64,000 nt of DNA, taken from Oricola indica (GTDB taxonomy: Bacteria > Pseudomonadota > Alphaproteobacteria > Rhizobiales > Rhizobiaceae). Below, piece after piece: positions 51,405 to 60,281 of this stretch. Each line of letters starts with the position of its first letter. Positions within the stretch are counted from its first letter, which is position 1. Both the position numbers and the translations under genes were made by a program. The notes under the pieces were generated by a model that made no database searches, was not told where the DNA came from, and saw only the letters and a list, made by a program, of their open reading frames with translations. The stretch is taken from the NCBI RefSeq assembly GCF_019966595.1, contig NZ_JAINFJ010000002.1, positions 517,330 to 581,329 of the forward strand, read 5' to 3'.

Positions 51405-52631
51405 CTAGTCCGCTTTCGCTTTGCGCTCCGCGATGTCGGCCTGTTCGATCAGGCCGCGATCGCGCAACTGCCTTATCCTCTCCGGCGCGATTCCGAATTC
51501 GGCTAGGATTTCCTCGGTGTGCTGACCGACCACGGGCGCCGGCTTGTCGATACTCGGCGGCGTCTTGCTCATCCGGACAGCGGGGCCGATGACCTTCACA
51601 GGCCCCGCCGACGCGTGCTCATAGGTTTGAACGAGCCCCCGGTGACGAACCTGCGGATCGTCCATGACCTCGAGATGGCTCTTGATTTCACCGCACCAGA
51701 TATCGGCCGCGAGGAGCGCATCCAACAGGTCCTTCATCGACCACTTGCCGGTTTCTTCGGCGATCGCTGCCCACACCTCGTCGCGATCGTCGTACAGGGT
51801 CTGCGGATCGTTGTACTTCAGCAGGTTATCCTTTCCGAGCACCTCGACCAGCCTGGCGAAAGGGCTCATGGCGATCGAGACCCAGCCGTCCTTGACCGGA
51901 TAGACACCAAACGGCGCATCCATTCCCGGATGCCCGATCGACGAATTGGGACGCTCGAAATTCTCGCCAAAATTCATGACCCAGACCATTTCCTGGTTCT
52001 GGTGCTGGAGAAGCGCGGACAACAGATCCACCTTGATCTCCTGCCCTTCGCCAGTGCGTTCGCGCCAGTGAAGTGCCGTGAGGATCCCGTAGACGATGTT
52101 CAACGCGCCGATCTGGTCTGCAAACCCGGCACCGACCGGGACCGGCGGACCATCACCGCGACCCGTCGCCGCGGCCAGTCCGGTCAATCCCTGCAGCAAC
52201 ATGTCCTGTCCCGGACGGGACACGTAAGGGCCGCTGTCTCCATAGCCCGATGCAGAGCAGTAGATGATCCCTGGATTGATCCTGGAAAAATCGTCATAGC
52301 CATAGCCCAGACGCTCCATCACGCCGGGCCGGAAATTGTGCAATACGACATCGACGTTCTTGGCGAGTTCGTAGATCGTTTCGCGGCTTTCGTCCGCCTT
52401 GAGGTCGATGGCCAGTGATCGCTTGTTCCGGTTCCATGCGAGGAAATTCGGGCTCTCCGTTCCTCCGACCCAACGGTTCTTGAAGGTCATCGTACGAAAC
52501 AGGTCGCCCTTCCCCGGCCGTTCGATCTTGATGATCTTCGCGCCAGCATCGCCGAGAAGCTGCGTAGCGAACGGTCCCTGCAGCAGGTGGCTGAAATCGA
52601 GAACGGTGATGTCGTCCAATGCATGTGTCAT
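51405..52631 (-). CDS. CaiB/BaiF-family CoA-transferase
   Basis: A 408-residue family III CoA-transferase. ITVLDFSHLLQGPFATQLLG and DAGAKIIKIERPGKGD form the CoA-binding start; NVDVVLHNFRPGVMERLGYG is a second hallmark; the catalytic Asp lies in the SRPGQDMLLQGLTGLAAATG stretch. ATG 52631 is preferred over an upstream in-frame start that overlaps the preceding gene. Such enzymes move CoA between carboxylic acids. Its presence in a sugar operon, with an enoyl-CoA hydratase further upstream, suggests that a CoA ester forms during catabolism. Confidence 0.9.
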   Translation of the reverse strand: MTHALDDITVLDFSHLLQGPFATQLLGDAGAKIIKIERPGKGDLFRTMTFKNRWVGGTESPNFLAWNRNKRSLAIDLKADESRETIYELAKNVDVVLHNFRPGVMERLGYGYDDFSRINPGIIYCSASGYGDSGPYVSRPGQDMLLQGLTGLAAATGRGDGPPVPVGAGFADQIGALNIVYGILTALHWRERTGEGQEIKVDLLSALLQHQNQEMVWVMNFGENFERPNSSIGHPGMDAPFGVYPVKDGWVSIAMSPFARLVEVLGKDNLLKYNDPQTLYDDRDEVWAAIAEETGKWSMKDLLDALLAADIWCGEIKSHLEVMDDPQVRHRGLVQTYEHASAGPVKVIGPAVRMSKTPPSIDKPAPVVGQHTEEILAEFGIAPERIRQLRDRGLIEQADIAERKAKAD

Positions 52632-52647
52632 CTTATGGGTATCCTTG

Positions 52648-53817
52648 TCAGTGCAACTGGGCCGCGGTTTCGCAGGCCTTCGCAAAAGTCGTGTTCGCAT
52701 CCGCGATCAGTGCGTCGCGATCCCCGCCGTTCTTCAGCCACCGATGAACCAGGAGGCCCATATGTTCGAAGGCCGGGATGAAGCCATCGAAGCGAGGACG
52801 CAGATAGGCCTTCTCGATTGTCTCCAGCGTGTCTTGAAAGAAGTTGCCGCCGAGCGCGTTAACGGCGGGATCGATCCAGGCGTCACGTAAACCGGGCTGT
52901 CCGCCGGCCTCGAAATAGGCGGTAGCCTGATGTTCAGGCCTGTGAACCCACTTGAGATAGGTCACCGCCTCGTCGACATGCCGGCAATCGGCCGAAATCG
53001 CCATGCCGGCACCACCGAGAATGGCGCCGGCTGCCGGATCGGCGCCCGGTCCGGCGATATTCGCGAATTTCAGCCGCGGGTCAGCGCCCTTGCGCGCATA
53101 ATTGCTGTATCCGAACGCGAACGGCACATAGACGATCTCGTCACCCGACGACATCGCATCGAATGTCGCGATCGGGTTCCAGTCTCGCGATTGCGGTATC
53201 GAGAGGTCGGCCAGCGCCCTGAGATAGTCGAGCACTTCACGGAAAACAGGCCGTTCCACCAGATCGCCCGCGCCTACCTCGATCGGATATCCGAGATTGG
53301 CCGCCATGGTGGCGACGAGACACGCGGAATCGCTCTGGCATGACGGCATGGCAAGCCACTTGCCCGCGCTGCGCGCTTTTGCGCCGAGCGACAAGACCTC
53401 GTCGTAGGTTCGCGGCACCTCGCTGTCGAGGCGCTCGACAAGGTCCGGTCGACAGCAGGCCACCTGGCAGGCCGCATCCGTGGGCATGGCGAATAGTCCG
53501 CCGAAATCATACGACCGCGTCGAGGGACCGACGCTTTGGCGCTCCATGAGGGCGAGAAAGTCCTCGGGAAGGAGCGGCCGGAGATCCTTGAGACATCCAA
53601 GGGTTCGCGCTCTCCCCGTAAACGGATGATCGATAACGAGAAGATCGTAGTCCCGGGCAAGATCCTCGACCGGCTGGACGCCGAAATCGCGCAGGCTTCT
53701 CCGGCTCCACTCGACCCGAATTCCCGGATACTCCTTGGAGAAAGCTTCGGTGTTCTCTGCCAGGGGCGCGTAACCGCGCGCATGATCCCATGTGATGCCA
53801 CGCAGCAAGACGGTCAT
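52648..53817 (-). CDS. Substrate-binding-protein-like protein without signal peptide
   Basis: A 389-residue homologue of extracellular solute-binding proteins (family 1): NTEAFSKEYPGIRVEWSRRS, YDLLVIDHPFTGRAR, LFAMPTDAACQVACCRPDLV and EAVTYLKWVHRPEHQATAYF fit the fold. ATG 53817 overlaps the SMP-30 stop (ATGA), and the protein begins TVLLRGITWDHARGYAPLAE with no hydrophobic signal, so it should stay in the cytoplasm. The longer in-frame extension upstream is not signal-like either. The operon already has a normal secreted binding protein at 60282. This one may bind or act on a cytoplasmic intermediate; that is inference. Confidence 0.85.
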   Translation of the reverse strand: MTVLLRGITWDHARGYAPLAENTEAFSKEYPGIRVEWSRRSLRDFGVQPVEDLARDYDLLVIDHPFTGRARTLGCLKDLRPLLPEDFLALMERQSVGPSTRSYDFGGLFAMPTDAACQVACCRPDLVERLDSEVPRTYDEVLSLGAKARSAGKWLAMPSCQSDSACLVATMAANLGYPIEVGAGDLVERPVFREVLDYLRALADLSIPQSRDWNPIATFDAMSSGDEIVYVPFAFGYSNYARKGADPRLKFANIAGPGADPAAGAILGGAGMAISADCRHVDEAVTYLKWVHRPEHQATAYFEAGGQPGLRDAWIDPAVNALGGNFFQDTLETIEKAYLRPRFDGFIPAFEHMGLLVHRWLKNGGDRDALIADANTTFAKACETAAQLH

Positions 53818-54725
53818 TTGCTTCTCCCCGCCGCAAATACGCGCTGTACCTCGCTCACCACCGGTTCGGCCGACGTGTCGGACTGAATCCGGGTCAGATG
53901 CCACCGGCCAAGATTGGCCGTGTAGATCGCGGACCCCGCAAAGGCGATGTTGGTGGGATGGCAAAGCAGTTCCGCCGATGGATCATGGGCGTAGACCTCC
54001 ACCGCGCCCGCCTTGTCGACCCTGAGGATGCAAGACGGTTCATAGCAGGCGACGAAGAGCGTTCCCTGACCGTCAAAAGCAATGCCGTCCGGTAGCCCGG
54101 GCAAATTGTCGATAAAAGTCGTCGCCTCCGACGGTTCGCCGTGGGCGCCGATAGCGATACGTGTAACCTTTCGCGCGAATGTTTCGGCAACGAACAGGCT
54201 GTTTCCGTCGTCGGAGATGGCCATACCGTTAGCGAAAGTCATCGGCGCGCTCCACCACAGGCCGGCCTGCCCGGTTATCAGGTCGTAGCGCCAAACTCCG
54301 GGGCCGGCTTCGCGCGCTGCAAAGCTGTCTGACACGTAGAGGCAATTGCGGTGCGCATCGACGACCGGGTAGTTCGGGATGCGCATTCCGGGCGCGTCCA
54401 GGCGGGTCAGTTCCCGCGTCGCGATTTCCAGACGCCAGACGGACGCGCTGCGCTGGTCGCACACATAGGCAAATCCGCGCCCGTCGAAGGCGATGCCCAG
54501 CGTAAATCCGCCGGTGGACGCGATCTTCTCGATCGAGCGGTCGCCTGTGTCGACCCTCAGGATGTCGCCTTCCGCGTTTCCGCACCAGAGCGCGCCATCC
54601 GGCCCGATCGCCACGCCCTCCGGGTGATGGAGACGGGGCATCGAGTACTGCCCGTCGAAGAAGATTTCCGCCCTTGAGAGCGGGATGACGGGCTCACCAA
54701 GGCTTGCAGGGGAAGCGAAAGTCAT
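53814..54725 (-). CDS. SMP-30/gluconolactonase-family protein
   Basis: A 303-residue six-bladed beta-propeller lactonase. HHPEGVAIGPDGALWCGNAE supplies the first metal-ligand Glu; FANGMAISDDGNSLFVAET and LPDGIAFDGQGTLFVACYE supply the Asn/Asp ligands of the central site. It would hydrolyse a sugar lactone made by the operon's dehydrogenase. It overlaps the ATPase gene upstream and the binding-protein-like gene downstream, both as ATGA. Confidence 0.9.
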   Translation of the reverse strand: MTFASPASLGEPVIPLSRAEIFFDGQYSMPRLHHPEGVAIGPDGALWCGNAEGDILRVDTGDRSIEKIASTGGFTLGIAFDGRGFAYVCDQRSASVWRLEIATRELTRLDAPGMRIPNYPVVDAHRNCLYVSDSFAAREAGPGVWRYDLITGQAGLWWSAPMTFANGMAISDDGNSLFVAETFARKVTRIAIGAHGEPSEATTFIDNLPGLPDGIAFDGQGTLFVACYEPSCILRVDKAGAVEVYAHDPSAELLCHPTNIAFAGSAIYTANLGRWHLTRIQSDTSAEPVVSEVQRVFAAGRSK

Positions 54726-55795
54726 GCGGCATATCCCCCGGTTTCGAACTCGATCCGCGTTCCGGTCACTCCGTCAAAATAATGCAGCGTATCGCGGTCG
54801 AACCTGATGCCGACCCGGTCGCCCATCCGGAAACCGGTATCCTTGGGCGCCTTGATCGAGACGAGATCGTGGCCGATGCGAACCGTTATCAGCGCAGTGT
54901 CGCCCAGGAGTTCCGCGGTGTAGACTTCGGAATCGAAATCGCCCTCTCCCGGCGCGACAGCCGCCATGTCTTCGGGCCGCTGCCCGATCGTCAGTGCCGA
55001 AGGGGCATTGTCCGGGGCGCGCAGGCGAAAGCTCGGATTGCGCAATTCGCCGTCCGAAACCTGCATCTCGAACAGGTTCATCGACGGACTGCCGAGGAAG
55101 GACGCAACGAATGCGTTGGCCGGCCGATTGTAGATATCCAACGGGGCCCCGATCTGCTGGATTTCACCCTTCGCCATTACCGCAACCCGGTCCGCCAGCG
55201 TCATGGCCTCCACCTGGTCATGGGTGACGTAAATCGTCGTGGTATTGAGTTCTTTCTGCAGATGCTTGATCTGCGCGCGCATGGACACGCGGAGCTTCGC
55301 GTCGAGATTAGAGAGCGGTTCATCCATGAGAAAGAGTTGGGGCGTACGCACGATCGCCCTGCCAAGCGCGACCCGCTGCCGCTGACCGCCAGACAAGGCG
55401 TGAGGGCGTCGCTCGAGATACTCGGAGAGTTCGACGCGATCAGCAGCGGCTTGCACGCGCTTCATTCGCTCCTGACGCGGAACGCCAGCGACCTTCAGCG
55501 GATAGCCGATATTCTGTGCGATCGTCATATGCGGATAGAGCCCGTAATTCTGGAAGACCATCGCGAGGTCCCGCTCACCGGGCGCGAGGTCGTTGACCAC
55601 ACGGTCCCCGATGCGGATTTCGCCGGATGTGAGCTCTTCGAGCCCGGCCACCATGCGCATCGTGGTCGATTTCCCGCAGCCTGACGGCCCAAGCAATACG
55701 AGAAACTCACCGTCCGCGATCTCCAGCGATACGTCATTGACGCCGACAAAGTGGCCCCATTTCTTGACAACGCGATCCAGAGCTACCGAAGTCAT
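54722..55795 (-). CDS. Sugar ABC transporter ATP-binding protein (UgpC/MalK type)
   Basis: A 357-residue CUT1 ATPase. Walker A is GPSGCGKSTT, the Q-loop VFQNYGLYPHM, the signature LSGGQRQRVALGRAI and Walker B FLMDEPLSNLD, with a C-terminal OB-fold regulatory domain (TIGQRPEDMAA). It belongs with the permeases at 58454-60180 and the binding protein at 60282, though separated from them by four enzyme genes. ATGA overlaps join it to both neighbours. Confidence 0.94.
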   Translation of the reverse strand: MTSVALDRVVKKWGHFVGVNDVSLEIADGEFLVLLGPSGCGKSTTMRMVAGLEELTSGEIRIGDRVVNDLAPGERDLAMVFQNYGLYPHMTIAQNIGYPLKVAGVPRQERMKRVQAAADRVELSEYLERRPHALSGGQRQRVALGRAIVRTPQLFLMDEPLSNLDAKLRVSMRAQIKHLQKELNTTTIYVTHDQVEAMTLADRVAVMAKGEIQQIGAPLDIYNRPANAFVASFLGSPSMNLFEMQVSDGELRNPSFRLRAPDNAPSALTIGQRPEDMAAVAPGEGDFDSEVYTAELLGDTALITVRIGHDLVSIKAPKDTGFRMGDRVGIRFDRDTLHYFDGVTGTRIEFETGGYAA

Positions 55796-56889
55796 TGATT
55801 TACCTTGTTCTTGTCAAAGAAGCGGACATCGAAGGGGAGCGTTTCCCGCGCGCCGCCAACATCCTGCAAAACGAGGTCGTTCGCCGACATCTCGACGGCG
55901 GCGACCTCCCGAAACCCTTCCGGCAGGGGTATTGCGCCCAGCGCGTAGCGCACCGTCAAACCGCCGGGACGGTCCAGCGACAGCGCGGTCCGGACCGGCA
56001 AAAGGTTGCCACCCGACCCTGCCGAATACCCGGAACATCCCTCTTCGATACCGAGCACGTTTTCGTGGACGCCGTTCCACGGCGCATAGGTTCGGCCGCC
56101 ATTGCTCATCCAGAGGCTGGTCTGCGACAGCACCGCGGCGTCCTTCAATCCAATGAAAACGAAGCTGTCCCGCTGCGCGACCGCCGCCGACCATCCGAAT
56201 GCCGTCTTTTCCTCGTCGTAGAGGGTGAGGAAGTCTTCATGCTTCTTCGCAGCCGGATAGCTCCGCAGATCGGCTCGGGTCCCGTCCGCAAGTTCGACAT
56301 CGCCCAGGCTTTCGAACTGCTGCGGATAACGAAGCAGGAACGTCGTCCCTTTTTCCGGGGGATCGAGCGGTGCTGCAGCTGTTCGCCCGAACTTCTTGGG
56401 TGAAAACGACAGGCGCATTCCGCCGGGCGCGGCGACCATCGCGTGGTGCGACAGGCTGATTTCGCCGGCGCATCGGCTGAAGCTGTGCTCCTGATAGACG
56501 AAGGGATGGCCCGGTCGCACAGAGATGCGCTTTTCCACGGAGGCTCCTTCAACGGTCTCGCCAAGCGCGAACCGCAGTGTCTTCGCATCATCGGGCGCCG
56601 CGTCTTCCGCAACCAATGTCCATTGTCCGTTTGCGGTCCAGCCATGAGGCGGCGCAGCGGAGCCTTCTGCAGGCGCGCCGAATGGCGCGCAGAGAAAATC
56701 GCCTTCCAGATAGCGCAGATGCGGGGGCGCGCCCTCCGGCACTGTTTCCGGCCGATCAACCCAGGCGGCGCGATGCAGCGGCCGCACCTCTCGGCCGTTA
56801 CGCGCGATGCAGAGGTTCGACAGGATACCACCGAGGCTCAACACCTCGAGGGAAATCCCTTCCGTCGCTAATCTGGTCCGGTCAGTCAC
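55792..56889 (-). CDS. Aldose 1-epimerase-like protein
   Basis: A 365-residue beta-sandwich protein of the aldose-epimerase/galactose mutarotase-like class. EVLSLGGILSNLCIARNGRE, PHLRYLEGDFLCAPFGAPAE, SLSHHAMVAAPGGMRLSFSP (His pair) and NGVHENVLGIEEGCSGYSAG (Glu) are consistent with a mutarotase-fold enzyme. It overlaps the SDR gene by eight bases. A mutarotase ahead of a sugar dehydrogenase and a lactonase makes sense; a different sugar-modifying activity is possible. Confidence 0.8.
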   Translation of the reverse strand: MTDRTRLATEGISLEVLSLGGILSNLCIARNGREVRPLHRAAWVDRPETVPEGAPPHLRYLEGDFLCAPFGAPAEGSAAPPHGWTANGQWTLVAEDAAPDDAKTLRFALGETVEGASVEKRISVRPGHPFVYQEHSFSRCAGEISLSHHAMVAAPGGMRLSFSPKKFGRTAAAPLDPPEKGTTFLLRYPQQFESLGDVELADGTRADLRSYPAAKKHEDFLTLYDEEKTAFGWSAAVAQRDSFVFIGLKDAAVLSQTSLWMSNGGRTYAPWNGVHENVLGIEEGCSGYSAGSGGNLLPVRTALSLDRPGGLTVRYALGAIPLPEGFREVAAVEMSANDLVLQDVGGARETLPFDVRFFDKNKVNQ

Positions 56890-57652
56890 CCTTGATCACC
56901 AATCCGCCGTCGACGCGCAGAATCTCACCCGTGATGAAGGACGAGCGATCGCTGGCCAGAAAGAGAACGGCTTCCGCGACCTCTTCCGGTTGCCCAAACC
57001 GGCCGATCGGGTGCGCTTCGTTCCAACGCCTTGCAAGGTCGTCCGGGTCCGCCGTCTCGCGAAACACCTTTTCGTTGAGCGGCGTCATGATCGTGCCCGG
57101 TGCAACCGCGTTCACGCGAATGCCTGCCGGGGCGAGATCCAGCGCAGCCTGTTGCGTGAGCGCGTTGATACCGCCCTTCGCCGCGGCGTAACCGGCCCAG
57201 CCGTGAAATCCCTTGAGGGCCTGGACCGAGCTCATATTGACGACCGAACCCGCCTTTTGCCTCCGCATGTGGGGCACGACGCATTTCATGAAACGCCAGA
57301 CGGAACTCAGATTGTTGGAGATCACCTCTTCCCAGGCGTCCTCCTCCATCTCGTCGACCACCCCGGGAATGGCGCGGGCAGCGTTGTTGACCAGGATGTC
57401 TATCCGTCCCCAGCGCGTCATGGCCTCGTTCGTGGCATTCTCGACCTGGCCAAAATCGCGCACGTCTGTCGACACGAAGGCCGCAGTACCCCCGTTTTCG
57501 ACAACACTTCGCTCGGCCGCGGTGCCTGCATCCTGATCGAAATCGGCGATCAGGACCTTAGCGCCAGCGTCGACCAGAAGATCGACACATGCGCGCCCAA
57601 TCCCCATGGCCCCGCCGGATACGATAGCCACTCGTTCATCAAGTTCACGCAT
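56882..57652 (-). CDS. SDR-family oxidoreductase (sugar dehydrogenase-like)
   Basis: A 256-residue short-chain dehydrogenase. VAIVSGGAMGIGRACVDLLV is the NAD(P) loop, ILIADFDQDAGT carries the cofactor-selecting Asp (NAD preference), ILVNNAARAIPG is the NNAG-type motif, and the catalytic Ser and Tyr-x3-Lys lie in MSSVQALKGF and GYAAAKGG. It is the operon's probable sugar dehydrogenase, producing the lactone for SMP-30. Confidence 0.92.
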   Translation of the reverse strand: MRELDERVAIVSGGAMGIGRACVDLLVDAGAKVLIADFDQDAGTAAERSVVENGGTAAFVSTDVRDFGQVENATNEAMTRWGRIDILVNNAARAIPGVVDEMEEDAWEEVISNNLSSVWRFMKCVVPHMRRQKAGSVVNMSSVQALKGFHGWAGYAAAKGGINALTQQAALDLAPAGIRVNAVAPGTIMTPLNEKVFRETADPDDLARRWNEAHPIGRFGQPEEVAEAVLFLASDRSSFITGEILRVDGGLVIKGD

Positions 57653-58435
57653 CTATTTTCCCTTGAACTGGGGTTGCCGTTTTTCGAGAAACGCATCGAT
57701 GCCTTCCTGCCCGTCATCAGAGCAGTAGAGCCGGAAAAGCACCTCCTGTTCGAATGACAACGCGGCGGGAAGCGAGGCGTCCTCGCCTAGCCTGATCAGG
57801 CGCTTCATCTCGGTCAGCGCGAGCGGCGCGACCTTGAGCATCGCCTCGGCTTTTCCTTTGGCGACCGACAGAAGATCATCCGGATCGCACAGCGCCGAAG
57901 CCAGCCCGACCTCGTAGGCCCTTTCGCCCTTCATTCGCCAGGCGGTCAGCAGCAAATCCGCCGCACAATGCCTTCCGACGGAGCGAAGCAGGCGCTGCGT
58001 TCCGCCTCCTCCGGGCGAGAGCCCGAGCAGTCCCTCGGGAAGGCCGAGCCGCGCGCTCGTGGAGACAACCAGAAGATCGCAGCACAAGGCGATTTCGAAT
58101 CCACCTCCAAGAGCATATCCATTGATCGCCGCGATCGTCGGTTTGGGAAACGCCTCCAGCCGATCGTTGAAACGCCGGCCGGCAAACTGGAAGTCCATGA
58201 ACTCGCGTTCGCGACGCCCCTTGTAACCGGCGATATCCGCACCGGCGGCGAACGCCTTGCCGCCGGCGCCGGTCAGGATCAGAACCTTGATCTCGCTGTT
58301 GGTCTCGACCTCGTCCAGTCGGGCCTGCAACTGAACCAGCATGTCCCGGGAAAGCGCATTGAGTTTGTCCGGTCGGTTCAATGTCAGAAGACCGATCCCG
58401 GGAGATATTTCGTCTAGAAGCACCAGAGACGACAT
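57653..58435 (-). CDS. Enoyl-CoA hydratase/isomerase family protein
   Basis: A 260-residue crotonase. The oxyanion-hole strands are ITGAGGKAFAAGADIAGYK and ALGGGFEIALCCDLLV, with the first catalytic Glu in GGFEIA, and GLPEGLLGLSPGGGGTQRLL holds the second. It abuts the SDR gene. With the CaiB/BaiF enzyme it is the second CoA-dependent step in an otherwise carbohydrate-like operon. Confidence 0.92.
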   Translation of the reverse strand: MSSLVLLDEISPGIGLLTLNRPDKLNALSRDMLVQLQARLDEVETNSEIKVLILTGAGGKAFAAGADIAGYKGRREREFMDFQFAGRRFNDRLEAFPKPTIAAINGYALGGGFEIALCCDLLVVSTSARLGLPEGLLGLSPGGGGTQRLLRSVGRHCAADLLLTAWRMKGERAYEVGLASALCDPDDLLSVAKGKAEAMLKVAPLALTEMKRLIRLGEDASLPAALSFEQEVLFRLYCSDDGQEGIDAFLEKRQPQFKGK

Positions 58436-58453
58436 GTTGGATTCCCTATCGGT

Positions 58454-59287
58454 TCAGCCCTTCACCGCGCCTGCGGTGAGACCGGCCACGAACTGGCGTT
58501 GAAGGAAGAAGAAGACTGCGATCACGGGTACGGAAATCATGACGGACGAGGCCATCAGCTCACCGTAGCGAACACCGTACTGGCCGATATAATCGTTCAT
58601 GCCGACTGGCAGGGTTCGCATCTCCTTGCTGGATGTGAAGGACAGCGCGAACAGAAACTCCTGCCAGGTCACGATCAGCACGAAGACGGATGTCGCGACG
58701 ATGCCAGGGCGCGCCAGCGGAATGACGATATCGACGAAGGCACGCAGCGGCGATGCACCGTCGATCGCGGCGGCCTCTTCGAGTGTTCGCGGAACCCGCA
58801 TGAGGAAACCGCGCATCATCCAGATCGCCACAGGAAGCGTTACCGTGATGTAGGCGATGATCAGCGAGGCATAGGTGTCCAGAAGACCCGCGCTGCGGAC
58901 GATCTTATAGATCGGGATGATCATGGCGCCCGCCGGAAAAAACTGCGCAAGCACGACCATCGCGAGAAATACCGACAGTATCCGGTACTGAAAACGCGAC
59001 AGGCTATAGGCAGCCAGCAGCCCCAACGGAATAGTGATCGCCAGCGTCGCGCCGGACACGATCATACTGTTGAGGAAGTAGCGGCGAAATTCAGGGCGCA
59101 ACGCGAGAACATAGTTCTCGAGCGTCGGGTTCCTGGGCCACAACTCCGCAGGTATCGCGAATGCTTCCGTCGCCGGCTTGAAGGAGACGCTCAGCATCCA
59201 GAAGAAGGGCAGGAGAACAAGGGCTGCAACCACGATCTGCAGGACACTGAGACCCGCGATCCTCAGCCGTTTCGCGTGCCGGGTCAC
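58454..59287 (-). CDS. Carbohydrate ABC transporter permease (MalG type)
   Basis: A 277-residue permease with about six membrane segments, starting with SVLQIVVAALVLLPFFWMLS. The EAA loop is EEAAAIDGASPLRAFVDIVI, and the end LTAGAVKG is typical. It overlaps the partner permease by ATGA. Confidence 0.93.
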   Translation of the reverse strand: MTRHAKRLRIAGLSVLQIVVAALVLLPFFWMLSVSFKPATEAFAIPAELWPRNPTLENYVLALRPEFRRYFLNSMIVSGATLAITIPLGLLAAYSLSRFQYRILSVFLAMVVLAQFFPAGAMIIPIYKIVRSAGLLDTYASLIIAYITVTLPVAIWMMRGFLMRVPRTLEEAAAIDGASPLRAFVDIVIPLARPGIVATSVFVLIVTWQEFLFALSFTSSKEMRTLPVGMNDYIGQYGVRYGELMASSVMISVPVIAVFFFLQRQFVAGLTAGAVKG

Positions 59288-60180
59288 GAGCGTACCTCCT
59301 TATAGCCGAAGAAGCGGAACATCATCAGTGATGCAACGACCAGCACCAGCACCAGGACGGAAATCGTTCCGTAGGCGGCCGCTTCGCCGAAGCGGAACTG
59401 CCCGAACCCGACTTCATAGATGCGAGTCGGGAAAATCGCGGTCTTGTTCAGTGGACCGCCGCGCGTCAGCACATAGATGATGTCGAAATAGTTGAAAGTC
59501 AGGATGGTGGTCAGCAGGACATTGACCGCCGCCACCGGCGCGATCGCCGGGATGACGACGTCGATCAGCCGCCTGACCGGCCCTGCCCCGTCGACTTTCG
59601 CGGCTTCGATCTGTTCCTTGTCGACGTTCTGCAGAGCGGCGAGGAAGATCACTGTGGAGAACGGGAACCCTTTCCAGAAGGCCACGAATATCACCGCGGC
59701 CATGGCGATGCTTGGCTCCGCGAGCCAGCCTATCCCCCTGTCGATTGCACCGAAGCGCATCAGAAACGAGTTCACCAGCCCCAATTGCGGATCGTACATG
59801 AAGCGCCACAGAATCGCCACGACAACGCCGGGCAACACCCAAGGCAGCAGCACCAGTGACCGCAGAATTCCCTGTCCGGGGAGCTGCTGGTTCAGCAGCA
59901 AGGCGATGAAGAAACCGACCACATTCTGCAGCAGAACCACGCCCATCGTCCACACGACGGAATTGCGCAGGATCTGCCAGAAAACTGGATCAGCGAGGAT
60001 GCGCCGATAGGTCTCGAACCCGACATATTCCGGCGTCGGATTGATGAAGGAGCTGGCAAACAGGCTTTCCCTGAACGTATCGACCATCGGCCAGTACATC
60101 AGGACCGACACGAGGATCGCGGCCGGCATCATGAAGCCGAAGGCGATCCACAACTCGCTATTGCGCTTGCTGCTGCGCAT
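59284..60180 (-). CDS. Sugar ABC transporter permease (MalF type)
   Basis: A 298-residue permease with about six membrane segments. The first is FGFMMPAAILVSVLMYWPMV, and the EAA loop is IEAAKVDGAGPVRRLIDVVI. It forms the channel with the MalG-type subunit encoded next. Confidence 0.93.
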   Translation of the reverse strand: MRSSKRNSELWIAFGFMMPAAILVSVLMYWPMVDTFRESLFASSFINPTPEYVGFETYRRILADPVFWQILRNSVVWTMGVVLLQNVVGFFIALLLNQQLPGQGILRSLVLLPWVLPGVVVAILWRFMYDPQLGLVNSFLMRFGAIDRGIGWLAEPSIAMAAVIFVAFWKGFPFSTVIFLAALQNVDKEQIEAAKVDGAGPVRRLIDVVIPAIAPVAAVNVLLTTILTFNYFDIIYVLTRGGPLNKTAIFPTRIYEVGFGQFRFGEAAAYGTISVLVLVLVVASLMMFRFFGYKEVRS

Positions 60181-60241
60181 GTTGATTTCCCGGTTCGTAG
60201 CGAACGCCTGCCGTAAAGGCCTATGGCGCCAGAATTGGATG

Positions 60242-60270
60242 TTCGCCGGGCGCAGTCAGCGCCCGGCGAA
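60242..60270 (-). terminator. Perfect 12-bp hairpin between binding protein and permease genes
   Basis: TTCGCCGGGCGC (60242-60253) and GCGCCCGGCGAA (60259-60270) pair perfectly around a 5-base loop, 11 bases after the binding-protein stop. Without a T-run it is more likely a stabiliser or attenuator that favours binding-protein expression, as at 29429-29453 in the other transporter. Confidence 0.65.
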
Positions 60271-60281
60271 GCCTCATTTGG

